From positions 620,001 through 684,000 of the forward strand of contig NZ_MZMO01000001.1 of the NCBI RefSeq assembly GCF_002240565.1: 64,000 bases of DNA. The letters run 5' to 3'. The stretch comes from Clavibacter michiganensis subsp. insidiosus (lineage in GTDB: Bacteria; Actinomycetota; Actinomycetes; Actinomycetales; Microbacteriaceae). A program made the position numbers and the translations under genes. The notes under the pieces were generated by a model. The model was given only the letters and a program-made list of their open reading frames with translations. It searched no databases and was not told the origin of the DNA. Below, in pieces: positions 42,240-51,936 of the stretch (position 1 is its first letter; each line of letters opens with the position of its first letter).

Positions 42240-44690
42240 ATGAGTGCCGACCCCGCCGCCCTTCGCCCCTCCAGCACGCCGATCATCCTCGACGGCCGGT
42301 CGGGCGCCGACGGAGGGGCGGGAGCCCCGGCGGATCCGCTCCTCGAGGGCCTCAACCCGGAGCAGCGCGAGGCCGTCGTGTACCGGGGTCCCGCCCTGCT
42401 GATCGTGGCGGGCGCCGGATCCGGCAAGACGCGTGTGCTGACGCACCGCATCGCGAGCCTCATCGAGTCCCGGGAGGCGTGGCCGAGCCAGATCCTCGCC
42501 ATCACCTTCACGAACAAGGCCGCCGCCGAGATGCGCGAGCGCGTCGAGTCGCTGCTCGGGCAGGCATCCGAGGGCATGTGGATCTCGACGTTCCACTCCG
42601 CGTGCGTGCGCATCCTCCGACGCGAGGCGGAGGCGTTCGGCTTCACGCAGAACTTCACCATCTACGACTCCGCGGACAGCCGCGTGCTCATCAAGCGGAT
42701 CATCAAGCAGCTCGACGCGGACACGCTCGGCTTCACCGTCTCGTCGGTGTCCGGCCGCATCTCGAAGCTCAAGAACGAGCTGTCGGACGCGGACACGTTC
42801 GCGCGCACGGCCAACTTCAATGACCCGGCCGAGGCCATGTTCGTGGAGATCTTCCGGCAGTACACGCGCTCGCTCGCCTCCGCCAACGCGTTCGACTTCG
42901 ACGACCTCATCGGGCAGACCGTCTACCTCTTCCGCGCGTTCCCCAAGGTCGCGGCGCTCTACCAGCGGCGCTTCCGGCACGTGCTGGTGGACGAGTACCA
43001 GGACACGAACCACGCGCAGTACTCGCTCATCCGCGAGCTCACCCGCGCCGTGGCCCCGGAGGACGTGCCCGTCGACACGCGCATGTCCACGAACGGCATG
43101 GGCGGGATCGACGGGGCGTCGCTCACCGTGGTGGGCGACAGCGACCAGTCCATCTACGCGTTCCGCGGGGCCGACATCCGCAACATCACCGAGTTCGAGC
43201 GCGACTTCCCGCAGTCGAAGGTCGTGCTCCTCGAGCAGAACTACCGGTCGACCCAGAACATCCTCACCGCCGCCAACGCCGTCATCTCGAACAACTTCGA
43301 CCGCAAGGACAAGAAGCTGTGGACGTCCATCGGCGACGGCGACAAGATCATCGGCTTCACCGGGTACTCGGGCCACGACGAGGCGCAGTTCGTCGCCGAC
43401 GAGATCCAGAAGCTCCACGAGGAGGGCACCGCCTACTCCGAGATCGCCGTCTTCTACCGCACCAACGCGCAGACGCGCGCGCTCGAGGAGATCCTCATCC
43501 GCTCGGCCGTCCCCTACCGGATCATGGGCGGCACGAAGTTCTACGAGCGGGCCGAGATCAAGGACGCCATGGCGTACCTAGTCGCCGTGGCGAACCCCGC
43601 GGACGTGCTGGCACTCCGGCGCATCCTCAACACCCCGAAGCGGGGCATCGGCCCCGCCACGGAGACGGCCCTGGCCAACTTCGCGGAGTCGCACGGCGTG
43701 ACCTTCCGCGAGGCCATGCGCCGCGCGTCTGAGCTGGGTCTCGGGCCCAAGGTGACGCAGGCGATCCTCACGCTCTCGCGCATGCTCGACGAGGTGGCGC
43801 TGCTGCTGGGCCCCGACCGCCCGGAGGGGCGCACCTCCGTGGGCGACCTGGTGACCACGCTGCTCGAGAAGAGCGGCCTGGTGCAGGCGCTGCGGGCGAG
43901 CAAGGACGCGCAGGACGAAGCACGCGCCGAGAACGTCGAGGAGCTCGTCGCCGTGACGAAGGAGTTCTCGCGCAACAACCCCGAGGGCCAGCTGGTCGAC
44001 TTCCTCACGGAGGTCTCGCTCGTCGCCGCGGCGGACGAGCTCGACGACTCGAGCGGCACCGTGTCCCTCATGACCCTCCACACGGCGAAGGGCCTCGAGT
44101 ACGACTCGGTGTTCCTCACCGGCGTCGAGGAGGATCTGCTGCCGCACCGCATGTCGGCCAACGAGCCCGGCGGGCCGGCGGAGGAGCGCCGCCTGTTCTA
44201 CGTCGGCATCACGCGCGCCCGCCGGCGCCTGTTCATCTCCCTGGCCATGACCCGGGCCCAGTTCGGCGAGGTGAACGTCGCGATGCCCAGCCGGTACCTG
44301 CAGGAGATCCCGGCGGAGCTCATCGACTGGAAGCAGTCGCCCGGGATGGCCACGTCGCGCGGTGGCACCCAACCCCGCGCTCTCAACGCCCGGCGCGAGG
44401 GGGGCGGGTACGGCGGTCGATCCCGGTCCTCGAGCGGCTTCGAGGATCCGGCCCTGCCGCCGCCCCCGCGCCCCAAGACCCAGTGGGCCAACACGGTCAC
44501 CGGCCAGGTGCGCGACAACGGCGACCTCGAGCTCGCGTTCGGCGACCGCATCCGTCACACCGACTTCGGCGACGGCCGCGTCACGGGCGTCACGGGCGAG
44601 GGGCGCAAGCGCATCGCCGAGGTGCAGTTCGACGGACCGGCGGGCCGCAAGCGCCTGCTCATCAAGATCGCGCCCATCGAGAAGCTCTAG
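42240..44690 (+). CDS. pcrA: ATP-dependent DNA helicase PcrA (UvrD family)
   Basis: An 816-residue superfamily 1A 3'-5' helicase for repair and replication restart. Walker A GAGSGKT is at residues 58-64. Later motifs include TFTNKAAAEMRERV (Ia), LVDEYQDTNHAQYSLI (II, DEXX), VGDSDQSIYAFRGAD (III), EQNYRSTQNIL (IV) and LMTLHTAKGLEYDSVFLTGVE (V). A Gly/Ser/Arg-rich linker and C-terminal Tudor-like domain (FGDGRVTGVTGEGRKRIAEVQF) bind RNA polymerase in PcrA of Gram-positive bacteria. It ends 29 bases inside the 3' end of the convergent surface-protein gene. Confidence 0.96.
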   Translation: MSADPAALRPSSTPIILDGRSGADGGAGAPADPLLEGLNPEQREAVVYRGPALLIVAGAGSGKTRVLTHRIASLIESREAWPSQILAITFTNKAAAEMRERVESLLGQASEGMWISTFHSACVRILRREAEAFGFTQNFTIYDSADSRVLIKRIIKQLDADTLGFTVSSVSGRISKLKNELSDADTFARTANFNDPAEAMFVEIFRQYTRSLASANAFDFDDLIGQTVYLFRAFPKVAALYQRRFRHVLVDEYQDTNHAQYSLIRELTRAVAPEDVPVDTRMSTNGMGGIDGASLTVVGDSDQSIYAFRGADIRNITEFERDFPQSKVVLLEQNYRSTQNILTAANAVISNNFDRKDKKLWTSIGDGDKIIGFTGYSGHDEAQFVADEIQKLHEEGTAYSEIAVFYRTNAQTRALEEILIRSAVPYRIMGGTKFYERAEIKDAMAYLVAVANPADVLALRRILNTPKRGIGPATETALANFAESHGVTFREAMRRASELGLGPKVTQAILTLSRMLDEVALLLGPDRPEGRTSVGDLVTTLLEKSGLVQALRASKDAQDEARAENVEELVAVTKEFSRNNPEGQLVDFLTEVSLVAAADELDDSSGTVSLMTLHTAKGLEYDSVFLTGVEEDLLPHRMSANEPGGPAEERRLFYVGITRARRRLFISLAMTRAQFGEVNVAMPSRYLQEIPAELIDWKQSPGMATSRGGTQPRALNARREGGGYGGRSRSSSGFEDPALPPPPRPKTQWANTVTGQVRDNGDLELAFGDRIRHTDFGDGRVTGVTGEGRKRIAEVQFDGPAGRKRLLIKIAPIEKL

Positions 44691-46641
44691 CGGCACCCCG
44701 TCGGCGGCCGGCGCGCCGGATGCCGACCCCCGCGGCGCCGAGCGCACCTGCCGCCGCCGCTGCGCATGCGAGCCGATGGGCGTCCAGCCGCTGCGTGCCA
44801 CCGGATCCCGGCACGTCGATCCCCGGCGCACCGCCCGTCATCGCGAGCTGAGCGCGGGCGGGCGGTGCGGGGACCTCGGCGGCGGGGGAAGGACCGGCGT
44901 GGAACGTCTCGCCCGCGTGCGCCACGTGATCGGCGAACGGCGCGATGGCGGCCCCGTCGGCCTCCCCCGCGGGGCGGCCCGAGCTGTCGAGGACAGCGAC
45001 GTACCAGCCGGGCGAGGTCACGCGCATGCAGGGCGTGGTCACGTCGCCGTCCCCGGTGAGGACGACCTGGGACGCGAGCCCGCCCGCGCCACCGTCCTCC
45101 CCGACGACCACGGGCTCCCCGTCGGCGGGCGCGGTCGCGAACGGCCCCACGATGCGGACGTGCACGGGGACGGGGCCGGCCCCGACGAACGACGTGGTGT
45201 GCAGCGTGTCCGTCTGGCATCCGCCCGTCGTGATCTCCGAGGATCCGATGGTCGTCGTGATCCGCGGCGGCTGCGGCACCTGCGTCGTCTCGGTGGCGGC
45301 GCCGAAGGTCGACCGCCAGGGCAGCACCCGCGCGCGCCCGTCCGCGGCGGCGGTGTCATCGGGCGAGATGGACTCGACCCAGGTGTAGAAGCCGCCGGCG
45401 GGGAGGCGGCAGGCGGGCGAGGCGTAGTCACCCGGCCCGCGGTCGATGCGCGTCACGACCTCGCACACCTGCGGGGCGCCGGCGGGAGCCTCGTCGCGCT
45501 CGGGCCCGACCTGCTCCGGGAACGGCCCGAGGAGCCTGCTCCGGACGGTGACCGGCACGGGTGCCAGGCTCCCGTCGCCCCGGCGGGTCAGCCCCCAGCC
45601 GTCGGACGTCGCCGGCCTCCCGTTGTCGGCGGGGGTCGCGGGATCGGCGGACACCCGGAGCGCGTCGGCGAGCTCGTCGCCGACCGACGCCACGGTGCGC
45701 GACGTCTGCGTGACGACGCGCGGGGCGAAGGGGAGCGGGCTCGGCGCCTGCGCGTCGGCGTGCGCCTCGGCCCGGGCGTCCGCGGGCCGGGCGAGGATCA
45801 TCCGCTGCGAGGCACCGCCGTCGCCCACCGCGTCGAGGGCGTCGCCGTAGGGGAGCGAGGAGAAGGCGGCGCTCGCCGTGACGTGGAGCGTCGCGGAGGA
45901 TCCCGTCGCCCGGAGCGGCACCGCGATGCCGTCCGCCAGCTGCGCGGTCGTGCTGCCGTCGTCGAACACGGCGCCGTCGAGCGTGACGGTCCCCGTCTGG
46001 GAGCCGGCCGGCACGTCCGACGGCCCGGTCGCGACGAGGTCGGCGCGCAGGTCGACGCGCACGGTCCCGCGTCCGTCGTCCCCGAGCGCCACGGTCGCGG
46101 CGGCGGTCACCGAGCGCGACGCGCCGGATCCCGCCTCGGCCAGCATGTCGCGCGCGCGGGACGCGACCGCCCCCGCGTGATCGCCGGCGCGGGCCGCGTA
46201 CCAGGAGAGGTCGTGCGCGCCGAGGCCGGTGATGCTCCACGTCGCGAGCTGCCCCGCGGCCGCGGTGTCGGGATCCGCGGATCCCGCCCAGCGTCGCGAT
46301 ATGTAGGCGAGCCGCGCGCGGTCGTCGGGCGTCGCGCCCGCCTCGTCCACCGGGGAGTACGCGTGGCCGGGCGGCGCGGCGAGCCCGACGTCGATGCAGA
46401 AGCCGAGCCGGCCGTCGTCCATCCGGTACGAGCCCAACCAGCGGCCGTCCGACCCCGCCGCGTAGCCGACGCCGTGGGAGACCGCGCCCAGCGCCTGCGC
46501 GGGAGGGACGGCGCTCGCCGCGAACCCGAGCGCGAGGCCGACGCCCACGATCGCCGACACGAGCCGGGCGGTCCGCGGCTGCCGTGCCGGGCGGTCTCTC
46601 CGAGGGGAGGAAGAACGGATGGTCGAGGGGTTCCATGTCAT
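44662..46641 (-). CDS. Probable Cys-Gln thioester-forming surface protein with LAXTG sorting signal
   Basis: A 659-residue secreted protein with a signal peptide (basic start, hydrophobic about 27-44, cleavage near PPAQA). Residues about 55-170 resemble a thioester domain (TED): Cys82 in RLGFCIDVG and Gln131 in AAAGQLATWSITG are the likely thioester pair, as in TED proteins whose Cys and Gln react with host amines. Long Ala/Thr/Val-rich beta domains follow. At the C-terminus LAMTG (599-603) fits the LAXTG motif of class E sortases, then a short hydrophobic stretch (about 624-641) and an Arg-rich tail. No sortase gene is in the window. Overlaps pcrA by 29 bases tail to tail. Confidence 0.72.
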   Translation of the reverse strand: MTWNPSTIRSSSPRRDRPARQPRTARLVSAIVGVGLALGFAASAVPPAQALGAVSHGVGYAAGSDGRWLGSYRMDDGRLGFCIDVGLAAPPGHAYSPVDEAGATPDDRARLAYISRRWAGSADPDTAAAGQLATWSITGLGAHDLSWYAARAGDHAGAVASRARDMLAEAGSGASRSVTAAATVALGDDGRGTVRVDLRADLVATGPSDVPAGSQTGTVTLDGAVFDDGSTTAQLADGIAVPLRATGSSATLHVTASAAFSSLPYGDALDAVGDGGASQRMILARPADARAEAHADAQAPSPLPFAPRVVTQTSRTVASVGDELADALRVSADPATPADNGRPATSDGWGLTRRGDGSLAPVPVTVRSRLLGPFPEQVGPERDEAPAGAPQVCEVVTRIDRGPGDYASPACRLPAGGFYTWVESISPDDTAAADGRARVLPWRSTFGAATETTQVPQPPRITTTIGSSEITTGGCQTDTLHTTSFVGAGPVPVHVRIVGPFATAPADGEPVVVGEDGGAGGLASQVVLTGDGDVTTPCMRVTSPGWYVAVLDSSGRPAGEADGAAIAPFADHVAHAGETFHAGPSPAAEVPAPPARAQLAMTGGAPGIDVPGSGGTQRLDAHRLACAAAAAGALGAAGVGIRRAGRRRGAARASRWARS

Positions 46642-46744
46642 GGCCGCACAGTGCGGCTCGAGGGCATCGGTCGCGTCGCCCGTGCGGAGGGCCGTGGACT
46701 GCTCCTGCGACCACGCGCCTGTGCAGGAGCGGCCCGGACGCGCC

Positions 46745-47566
46745 CTATCCGACGGCGCGGCGGCGGTACCTGCGCGTGATGACCGAGCGCGGCGCCTCTC
46801 GCGCGACGCGCGGCAGCACCCGGTAGACGGCGAGGACGGGCGCGAGGAGGCGGGCGCAGCGCCGCTCGAGCCGCGCGTCCCATCGCATCCCGAAGCCCGT
46901 CCGGATCCGCGGCGGCAGGAGCCCCGCCGTCACGAGCGCCACGAGGGGCATGACCGCGCGGACCGCGGGAGGAGCGCCCCGTCCGTCGAGCAGCGTCCCC
47001 GCGATCCGCCGCGCGTCCGCCGTCGGCTCGAGCGTCGCGATCCGCTCGTCCCAGTAGGCGCGGAACGCCCGGCGGTCCCCGGGCCACATCCCCTCCGGCA
47101 CCTGCAGCGCCGTGCCGAGGACGGCGTACTGCCGGTGGATCCTGTCGGCCGCCTCGTCGGGCAGCGGGCCGAAGCAGAGCTCGAACATCGTGATGGCCGA
47201 CTGGTACACCGTCGCCGCCACCCAGAGCTGCAGCTCCGGGTCGTAGGCGGAGTAGGCCGGCGCCGAGCCGTCCGCCGCTGCGTCCGTCGACCGGACCGGT
47301 GCATGCGCCCGCCCGACGATCCGCCGGGCGCGCGCGACCTCCTCGGGGGAGCCGAACACGACGGCGTAGACGTAGCCGAGCGTGCCCTCGAGCCGGTCGA
47401 GCGGCCGCGACGCGAAGTCGCTGTGCTCGGCCACGCCGCGGGCCACGGCCGGGTCCGCGACCTGGAGAAGGATCGCCCGCGCTCCCGCTGCCAGGAGGAT
47501 GCCCTCGCCCGCGATGTCCCGGATGGATCCGCCAGGCCGACGCGCGGGATGCGTCCTCGACCTCAT
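46745..47566 (-). CDS. MpaB-family (DUF2236) oxygenase-like protein
   Basis: A 273-residue protein. The start GSIRDIAGEGILLAAGARAI, the segment GVAEHSDFASRPLDRLEGTL and the middle VAATVYQSAITMFELCFGP are typical of DUF2236, whose best-studied members are the latex-clearing protein and MpaB. Many members bind haem through a histidine; HSDF contains one candidate. The natural substrate is unknown. I chose the ATG at 47566 because GGGAGGGAG lies nine bases upstream; an earlier in-frame ATG (47596) has none. Confidence 0.75.
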   Translation of the reverse strand: MRSRTHPARRPGGSIRDIAGEGILLAAGARAILLQVADPAVARGVAEHSDFASRPLDRLEGTLGYVYAVVFGSPEEVARARRIVGRAHAPVRSTDAAADGSAPAYSAYDPELQLWVAATVYQSAITMFELCFGPLPDEAADRIHRQYAVLGTALQVPEGMWPGDRRAFRAYWDERIATLEPTADARRIAGTLLDGRGAPPAVRAVMPLVALVTAGLLPPRIRTGFGMRWDARLERRCARLLAPVLAVYRVLPRVAREAPRSVITRRYRRRAVG

Positions 47567-47813
47567 CCGCCCAGTCTCCCTCCCCAGGCCGCCCATCGCG
47601 CGCCGGCGCACGGTCCCGGCGCACCCGGACCGGTCCACCCGCGACCCGATAGGCTCTCCACGGTCGTCGACGCGGCGGTCCGGCCCACGCAGGTGGGCGG
47701 CGGACGCGTCGGCCAGCCGCAACACACCGGGTGCCGCCACCAGACGGTCGTGGCACCGCAGCCTCGAACGACGCACGTAACCGCCGAGCGCGGGTGCGGA
47801 TGGGATGACACGC

Positions 47814-48977
47814 GTGGATCTTTTCGAATACCAGGCCAGGGACCTCTTCGAGTCCTACGGCGTCCCGGTCCTCCCGGGGATCGTCGCCGACACCGCCGAG
47901 GAGGTGCGCGCCGCGGCCGAGAAGCTGGGCGGCACCGTCGTCGTGAAGGCGCAGGTGAAGACCGGAGGCCGGGGCAAGGCCGGCGGCGTCAAGGTCGCCC
48001 AGAGCGCCGACGCGGCCCACGAGGCGGCGCAGTCCATCCTCGGGCTCGACATCAAGGGCCACACCGTGCACCGCGTGATGGTCGCGGCCGGAGCCCGCAT
48101 CGCGCAGGAGTTCTACTTCTCGATCCTCCTCGACCGCGCCGAGCGCTCCTACCTGTGCCTCGCCAGCTACGAGGGCGGCATGGAGATCGAGGAGCTCGCG
48201 GTCACGCGCCCCGAGGCGCTCGCCCGCATCGAGATCGACCCGGTCGCCGGCATCGACGCCGCCAAGGCCGAGGAGATCGCCCGCGCCGCCTCGTTCCCCG
48301 AGGAGCTCATCGCCAAGGTCGCGCCCGTCTTCGAGCGCCTCTGGTGGGTCTACCGCGACGAGGACGCGACGCTCGTCGAGGTCAACCCGCTCGTCCTCAC
48401 GGAGTCGGGCGACATCATCGCCCTCGACGGCAAGGTCACGCTCGACGAGAACGCCGGCTTCCGCCACGAGGGCCACGCCGCCCTCGAGGACGCGGCCGCC
48501 GCCGACCCGCTCGAGGCCAAGGCCAAGGAGTCCGACCTCAACTACGTCAAGCTCGACGGCCAGGTCGGCATCATCGGCAACGGCGCGGGCCTCGTCATGT
48601 CCACGCTCGACGTCGTCAGCTACGCCGGCGAGCAGCACGGCGGCGTGCGCCCGGCCAACTTCCTCGACATCGGCGGCGGAGCGTCGGCCGAGGTCATGGC
48701 CGCCGGCCTCGACGTCATCCTCGGCGACGAGCAGGTCACGAGCGTCTTCGTCAACGTCTTCGGCGGCATCACGTCGTGCGACGCGGTCGCGAACGGCATC
48801 GTCGGCGCGCTCGACAAGCTCGGCGACGCCGCCACCAAGCCCCTCGTCGTCCGCCTCGACGGCAACAACGTCGAGGAGGGTCGCCGCATCCTCGAGGAGC
48901 GCGCCCACCCCCTCGTCACCGTCGTCGGCACCATGGACGAGGCGGCCGACAAGGCCGCCGAGCTGGCCGCCGCGTAA
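47814..48977 (+). CDS. sucC: Succinyl-CoA synthetase beta subunit
   Basis: A 387-residue ADP-forming subunit of the TCA cycle enzyme that makes ATP from succinyl-CoA. ATP-grasp domain with [19 protein letters not shown], then [20 protein letters not shown] and the C-terminal domain with [12 protein letters not shown]. The GTG at 47814 gives the usual start [12 protein letters not shown]; an ATG nine bases earlier (47805) is equally open and could be used. sucD follows 27 bases after the stop. Confidence 0.96.
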   Translation: MDLFEYQARDLFESYGVPVLPGIVADTAEEVRAAAEKLGGTVVVKAQVKTGGRGKAGGVKVAQSADAAHEAAQSILGLDIKGHTVHRVMVAAGARIAQEFYFSILLDRAERSYLCLASYEGGMEIEELAVTRPEALARIEIDPVAGIDAAKAEEIARAASFPEELIAKVAPVFERLWWVYRDEDATLVEVNPLVLTESGDIIALDGKVTLDENAGFRHEGHAALEDAAAADPLEAKAKESDLNYVKLDGQVGIIGNGAGLVMSTLDVVSYAGEQHGGVRPANFLDIGGGASAEVMAAGLDVILGDEQVTSVFVNVFGGITSCDAVANGIVGALDKLGDAATKPLVVRLDGNNVEEGRRILEERAHPLVTVVGTMDEAADKAAELAAA

Positions 48978-49004
48978 CTCCCGAGAGAGAACAGGAACAC
49001 GAAC

Positions 49005-49892
49005 ATGTCGATTCTTCTCGACGAGAACAGCAGGATCATCGTCCAGGGCCTCACGGGCTCCGAGGGCACCAAGCACGCGGGCCGCATGCTCGCGTCCGGC
49101 AGCAAGGTCGTCGGCGGCGTCAACCCGCGCAAGGCGGGCAGCACGGTCACCATCGAGGGGGTCGAGCTCCCGATCTTCGGCTCGGTCGCCGAGGCCATGG
49201 CGGAGACGGGCGCCGACGTGTCGGTCATCTTCGTCCCGCCGGCCTTCGCCAAGAGCGCCGTGGTGGAGGCGATCGACGCCGCCATCCCGCTCGCGGTCGT
49301 CATCACCGAGGGCATCCCCGTCAAGGACTCCGCGGAGTTCTGGTCGCACGCCAAGAGCACGGGCGGGAAGACGCGCATCGTCGGCCCGAACTGCCCCGGC
49401 ATCATCAGCCCCGGCAAGTCGAACGCCGGCATCATCCCCGCCACCATCACCGAGGTCGGCCCCATCGGCCTCGTGTCGAAGTCGGGCACGCTCACGTACC
49501 AGATGATGTTCGAGCTGCGCGACCTCGGCATCTCGACCGCCATCGGCATCGGCGGCGACCCGATCATCGGCACGACGCACATCGACGCCCTCGAGGCGTT
49601 CGAGGCCGACCCGGAGACGCGCGCCATCGTCATGATCGGCGAGATCGGCGGCGACGCCGAGGAGCGCGCGGCAGAGTACATCAAGGCGCACGTCACCAAG
49701 CCGGTCGTCGCGTACGTCGCGGGCTTCACCGCTCCCGAGGGCAAGACCATGGGCCACGCCGGCGCCATCGTCTCCGGCGGCAGCGGCACGGCGCAGGGCA
49801 AGAAGGAGGCCCTCGAGGCCTCCGGCGTCAAGGTCGGCAAGACGCCGACCGAGACGGCCAACCTCCTCCGCGAGGTCTTCGCCGCCCTGTAG
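49005..49892 (+). CDS. sucD: Succinyl-CoA synthetase alpha subunit
   Basis: A 295-residue CoA-binding subunit, partner of sucC. It has the N-terminal CoA-binding [30 protein letters not shown], and the phospho-histidine in [32 protein letters not shown] stretch precedes the ATG. The strong terminator downstream closes the sucCD operon. Confidence 0.96.
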   Translation: MSILLDENSRIIVQGLTGSEGTKHAGRMLASGSKVVGGVNPRKAGSTVTIEGVELPIFGSVAEAMAETGADVSVIFVPPAFAKSAVVEAIDAAIPLAVVITEGIPVKDSAEFWSHAKSTGGKTRIVGPNCPGIISPGKSNAGIIPATITEVGPIGLVSKSGTLTYQMMFELRDLGISTAIGIGGDPIIGTTHIDALEAFEADPETRAIVMIGEIGGDAEERAAEYIKAHVTKPVVAYVAGFTAPEGKTMGHAGAIVSGGSGTAQGKKEALEASGVKVGKTPTETANLLREVFAAL

Positions 49893-49916
49893 CGCCGGCG
49901 CGCTCGCGAGCGCACC

Positions 49917-49953
49917 ACGACGGCCCGCATCCCCGGTGGATGCGGGCCGTCGT
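49917..49953 (+). terminator. Terminator after sucCD
   Basis: A 16-bp perfect stem (acgacggcccgcatcc and complement) with a five-base loop. Confidence 0.82.
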
Positions 49954-50037
49954 CGTGCCCGGGTCCTCCACCCGCGGATCGGCCCGCCGATGCTCCGGCG
50001 CGCCCGTCGCCGGACGGGTCGCGCATGGCCCGGCCGG

Positions 50038-50043
50038 TAGGGT
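50038..50043 (+). promoter_or_regulatory. -10 hexamer TAGGGT, probable leaderless start
   Basis: TAGGGT-N9-ATG (50053). Confidence 0.4.
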
Positions 50044-50052
50044 CGTCGAGGC

Positions 50053-51333
50053 ATGAACCGACACGCAACCGCCCTGTTCGCGGCACTCGAGGCGCTCCTG
50101 GTGGTGGGGGTCGGCGTCGCCCTGCCCCTCGTGCCGCTCACGGCGCTGTGGGCCGGCCAGTACGACCTGCAGATCGACTGGGGCGTCTTCGCGCGCACCG
50201 CGGTGGACCTGTGGCTCCTCGGGCACGGCGTGCCGCTCACGGCGTCGCTGGATCCGTCGCTCGCCTCCTCCCTGGGCCTCCCGGGCGTCGACGCGCCGTT
50301 CGCGCTGACGCTCGCGCCCCTGGGCTTCGCGCTCCTCACGCTCCTCCTCGGCATCCGCGCCGGCCGCCGCATCGTCGAGACCGACCACCCCGGCGTCGGA
50401 GCCGTCTCCGCGGTGGCCACCACCGCCGTGCTGTCCCTCGGCCTCGCGCTCGCGGCGCAGCACGAGGGCGTCTCCCCGGCCGTCGGGCGCGGGGCGATCC
50501 TGCCGACGCTGGTCCTCGCGCTCGGCCTCCTCGTCGGCGGGATCGCGCGCGCCGATCGGGCGAGGGCCCGTCGGTGGTGGGGGTCCCTGTCGTCCGGCCG
50601 CGCGGCCGGCGCCATCCGGAGCGCCCGCGACGCGTTCGACCGCCTGCCGGACGGCGCGACATCCGTCGCCGCCACGGCCGTCCGCGGGGGAGCGGCCGCG
50701 GCGTTCGGGGTCGTGGCGATCTCCGCCGTGGTCGTCGCGGTGCTGCTGGGCCTCCAGTACGCGACCGTCATCACCCTCTACGAGACGCTGCAGACGGGGA
50801 TCGTCGGCGGCGTCGCCCTCACGCTGGCGCAGATCGCGCTCCTGCCGAACCTCGTGATGTGGGCGGCGTCGTGGCTCATCGGCCCCGGCTTCGCCCTGGG
50901 CACCGGGTCGTCCATCTCGCCGCTCGGCACGACCGTCGGCCCGATCCCGTCCGTGCCGGTCCTGGGGGTCCTGCCGCAGGGGGCCTTCGACCTGGGTTAC
51001 CTCGGCATCCTCGTCCCGGTCGTCGTGTCCTTCGTGGCCGCGGTCGCGCTGTCACCGCGGGTCGCGCGGATCCCCGAGCCCGAGGCGCGGCGCTGGCCGT
51101 GGTTCCTCGTAGCGGGACTCGGCATGGGCCTCGTCGGCGCCGTGGTGCTCGCCCTGCTCGCGGTCCTCTCCGGCGGTGCCGCCGGACCGGGGCGGCTGGC
51201 CGACGTGGGCCCGGCGGCCGGGTGGATCCTCCTCGTCGCGTTCCTCGAGGTCGGCGTCGCGTCCGTGGCGGGCATGTTCGTCTCCGGCCTGATGGCCCCC
51301 CTCGTCCGGCGCAGCCCCGAGGGACGCGGATAG
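50053..51333 (+). CDS. Polytopic membrane protein (DUF6350-like)
   Basis: A 426-residue protein with eight to ten hydrophobic helices and few charges ([20 protein letters not shown] at the start, [60 protein letters not shown]). Proteins of this layout lie between sucD and purN in many actinobacteria and are called DUF6350; function unknown. Its end overlaps the TAGGCT hexamer of purN. Confidence 0.8.
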   Translation: MNRHATALFAALEALLVVGVGVALPLVPLTALWAGQYDLQIDWGVFARTAVDLWLLGHGVPLTASLDPSLASSLGLPGVDAPFALTLAPLGFALLTLLLGIRAGRRIVETDHPGVGAVSAVATTAVLSLGLALAAQHEGVSPAVGRGAILPTLVLALGLLVGGIARADRARARRWWGSLSSGRAAGAIRSARDAFDRLPDGATSVAATAVRGGAAAAFGVVAISAVVVAVLLGLQYATVITLYETLQTGIVGGVALTLAQIALLPNLVMWAASWLIGPGFALGTGSSISPLGTTVGPIPSVPVLGVLPQGAFDLGYLGILVPVVVSFVAAVALSPRVARIPEPEARRWPWFLVAGLGMGLVGAVVLALLAVLSGGAAGPGRLADVGPAAGWILLVAFLEVGVASVAGMFVSGLMAPLVRRSPEGRG

Positions 51334-51336
51334 GCT
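51331..51336 (+). promoter_or_regulatory. -10 hexamer TAGGCT, probable leaderless start of purN
   Basis: TAGGCT-N6-GTG. The TAG is also the stop codon of the upstream gene. Confidence 0.5.
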
Positions 51337-51342
51337 GTGCGC

Positions 51343-51936
51343 GTGCTCAACCTGGTCGTCCTCATCTCCGGCAGCGGGACCAACCTCCACGCCCTCCTCG
51401 AGGCGGCCGACCACGCGGACTACCCGGCTCGGGTGATCGCGGTCGGAGCCGATCGCGACGCCGACGGCCTCCTCTTCGCCGAGGAGCGCGGCATCCCGAC
51501 CTTCACGGTCCCGTTCGCGAGCTTCCCCGACCGCGCGGCATGGGGCGACGAGCTCGCGGCCGCCATCGCGGGCTGGGAGCCCGACCTCGTCATCCTCAGC
51601 GGCTTCATGCGGCTCCTCCCGCCCCGCGCCGTCGCGGCGTTCGCGCCTCGCATCGTCAACACGCACCCGGCGTACCTGCCGGAGTTCCCCGGGGCCCACG
51701 CCGTCCGGGACGCCATCGTCGCCGGGGCCACGAGCTCCGGAGCGTCCATCATCGTCGTCGACACCGGGGTCGACACGGGGCCGGTGCTCGCGCAGGAGCG
51801 CGTGCCGGTGGAACCGGACGACACCGAGCACACCCTGCACGAGCGCATCAAGGTCGTGGAGCGCAGGCTCCTCGTCGACACGGTGCGCGCGATCTCCCTC
51901 GGTACCATCGACCTCAAGGAGCTGTCCCCGGCATGA
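51343..51936 (+). CDS. purN: Phosphoribosylglycinamide formyltransferase
   Basis: A 197-residue enzyme that formylates GAR with 10-formyl-THF, step three of purine synthesis. Folate site [15 protein letters not shown]; catalytic Asn/His/Asp region [15 protein letters not shown] and [15 protein letters not shown]. The GTG at 51343 was preferred to one at 51337 because of hexamer spacing. It overlaps purH by four bases (ATGA). Confidence 0.95.
   Translation: MLNLVVLISGSGTNLHALLEAADHADYPARVIAVGADRDADGLLFAEERGIPTFTVPFASFPDRAAWGDELAAAIAGWEPDLVILSGFMRLLPPRAVAAFAPRIVNTHPAYLPEFPGAHAVRDAIVAGATSSGASIIVVDTGVDTGPVLAQERVPVEPDDTEHTLHERIKVVERRLLVDTVRAISLGTIDLKELSPA

Noticed and set aside
50025..51932. The open frame upstream of purH as an N-terminal extension
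   Set aside because: It overlaps DUF6350 and purN in another frame and has shadow composition. The ATG at 51933 with the ATGA overlap is the natural start.
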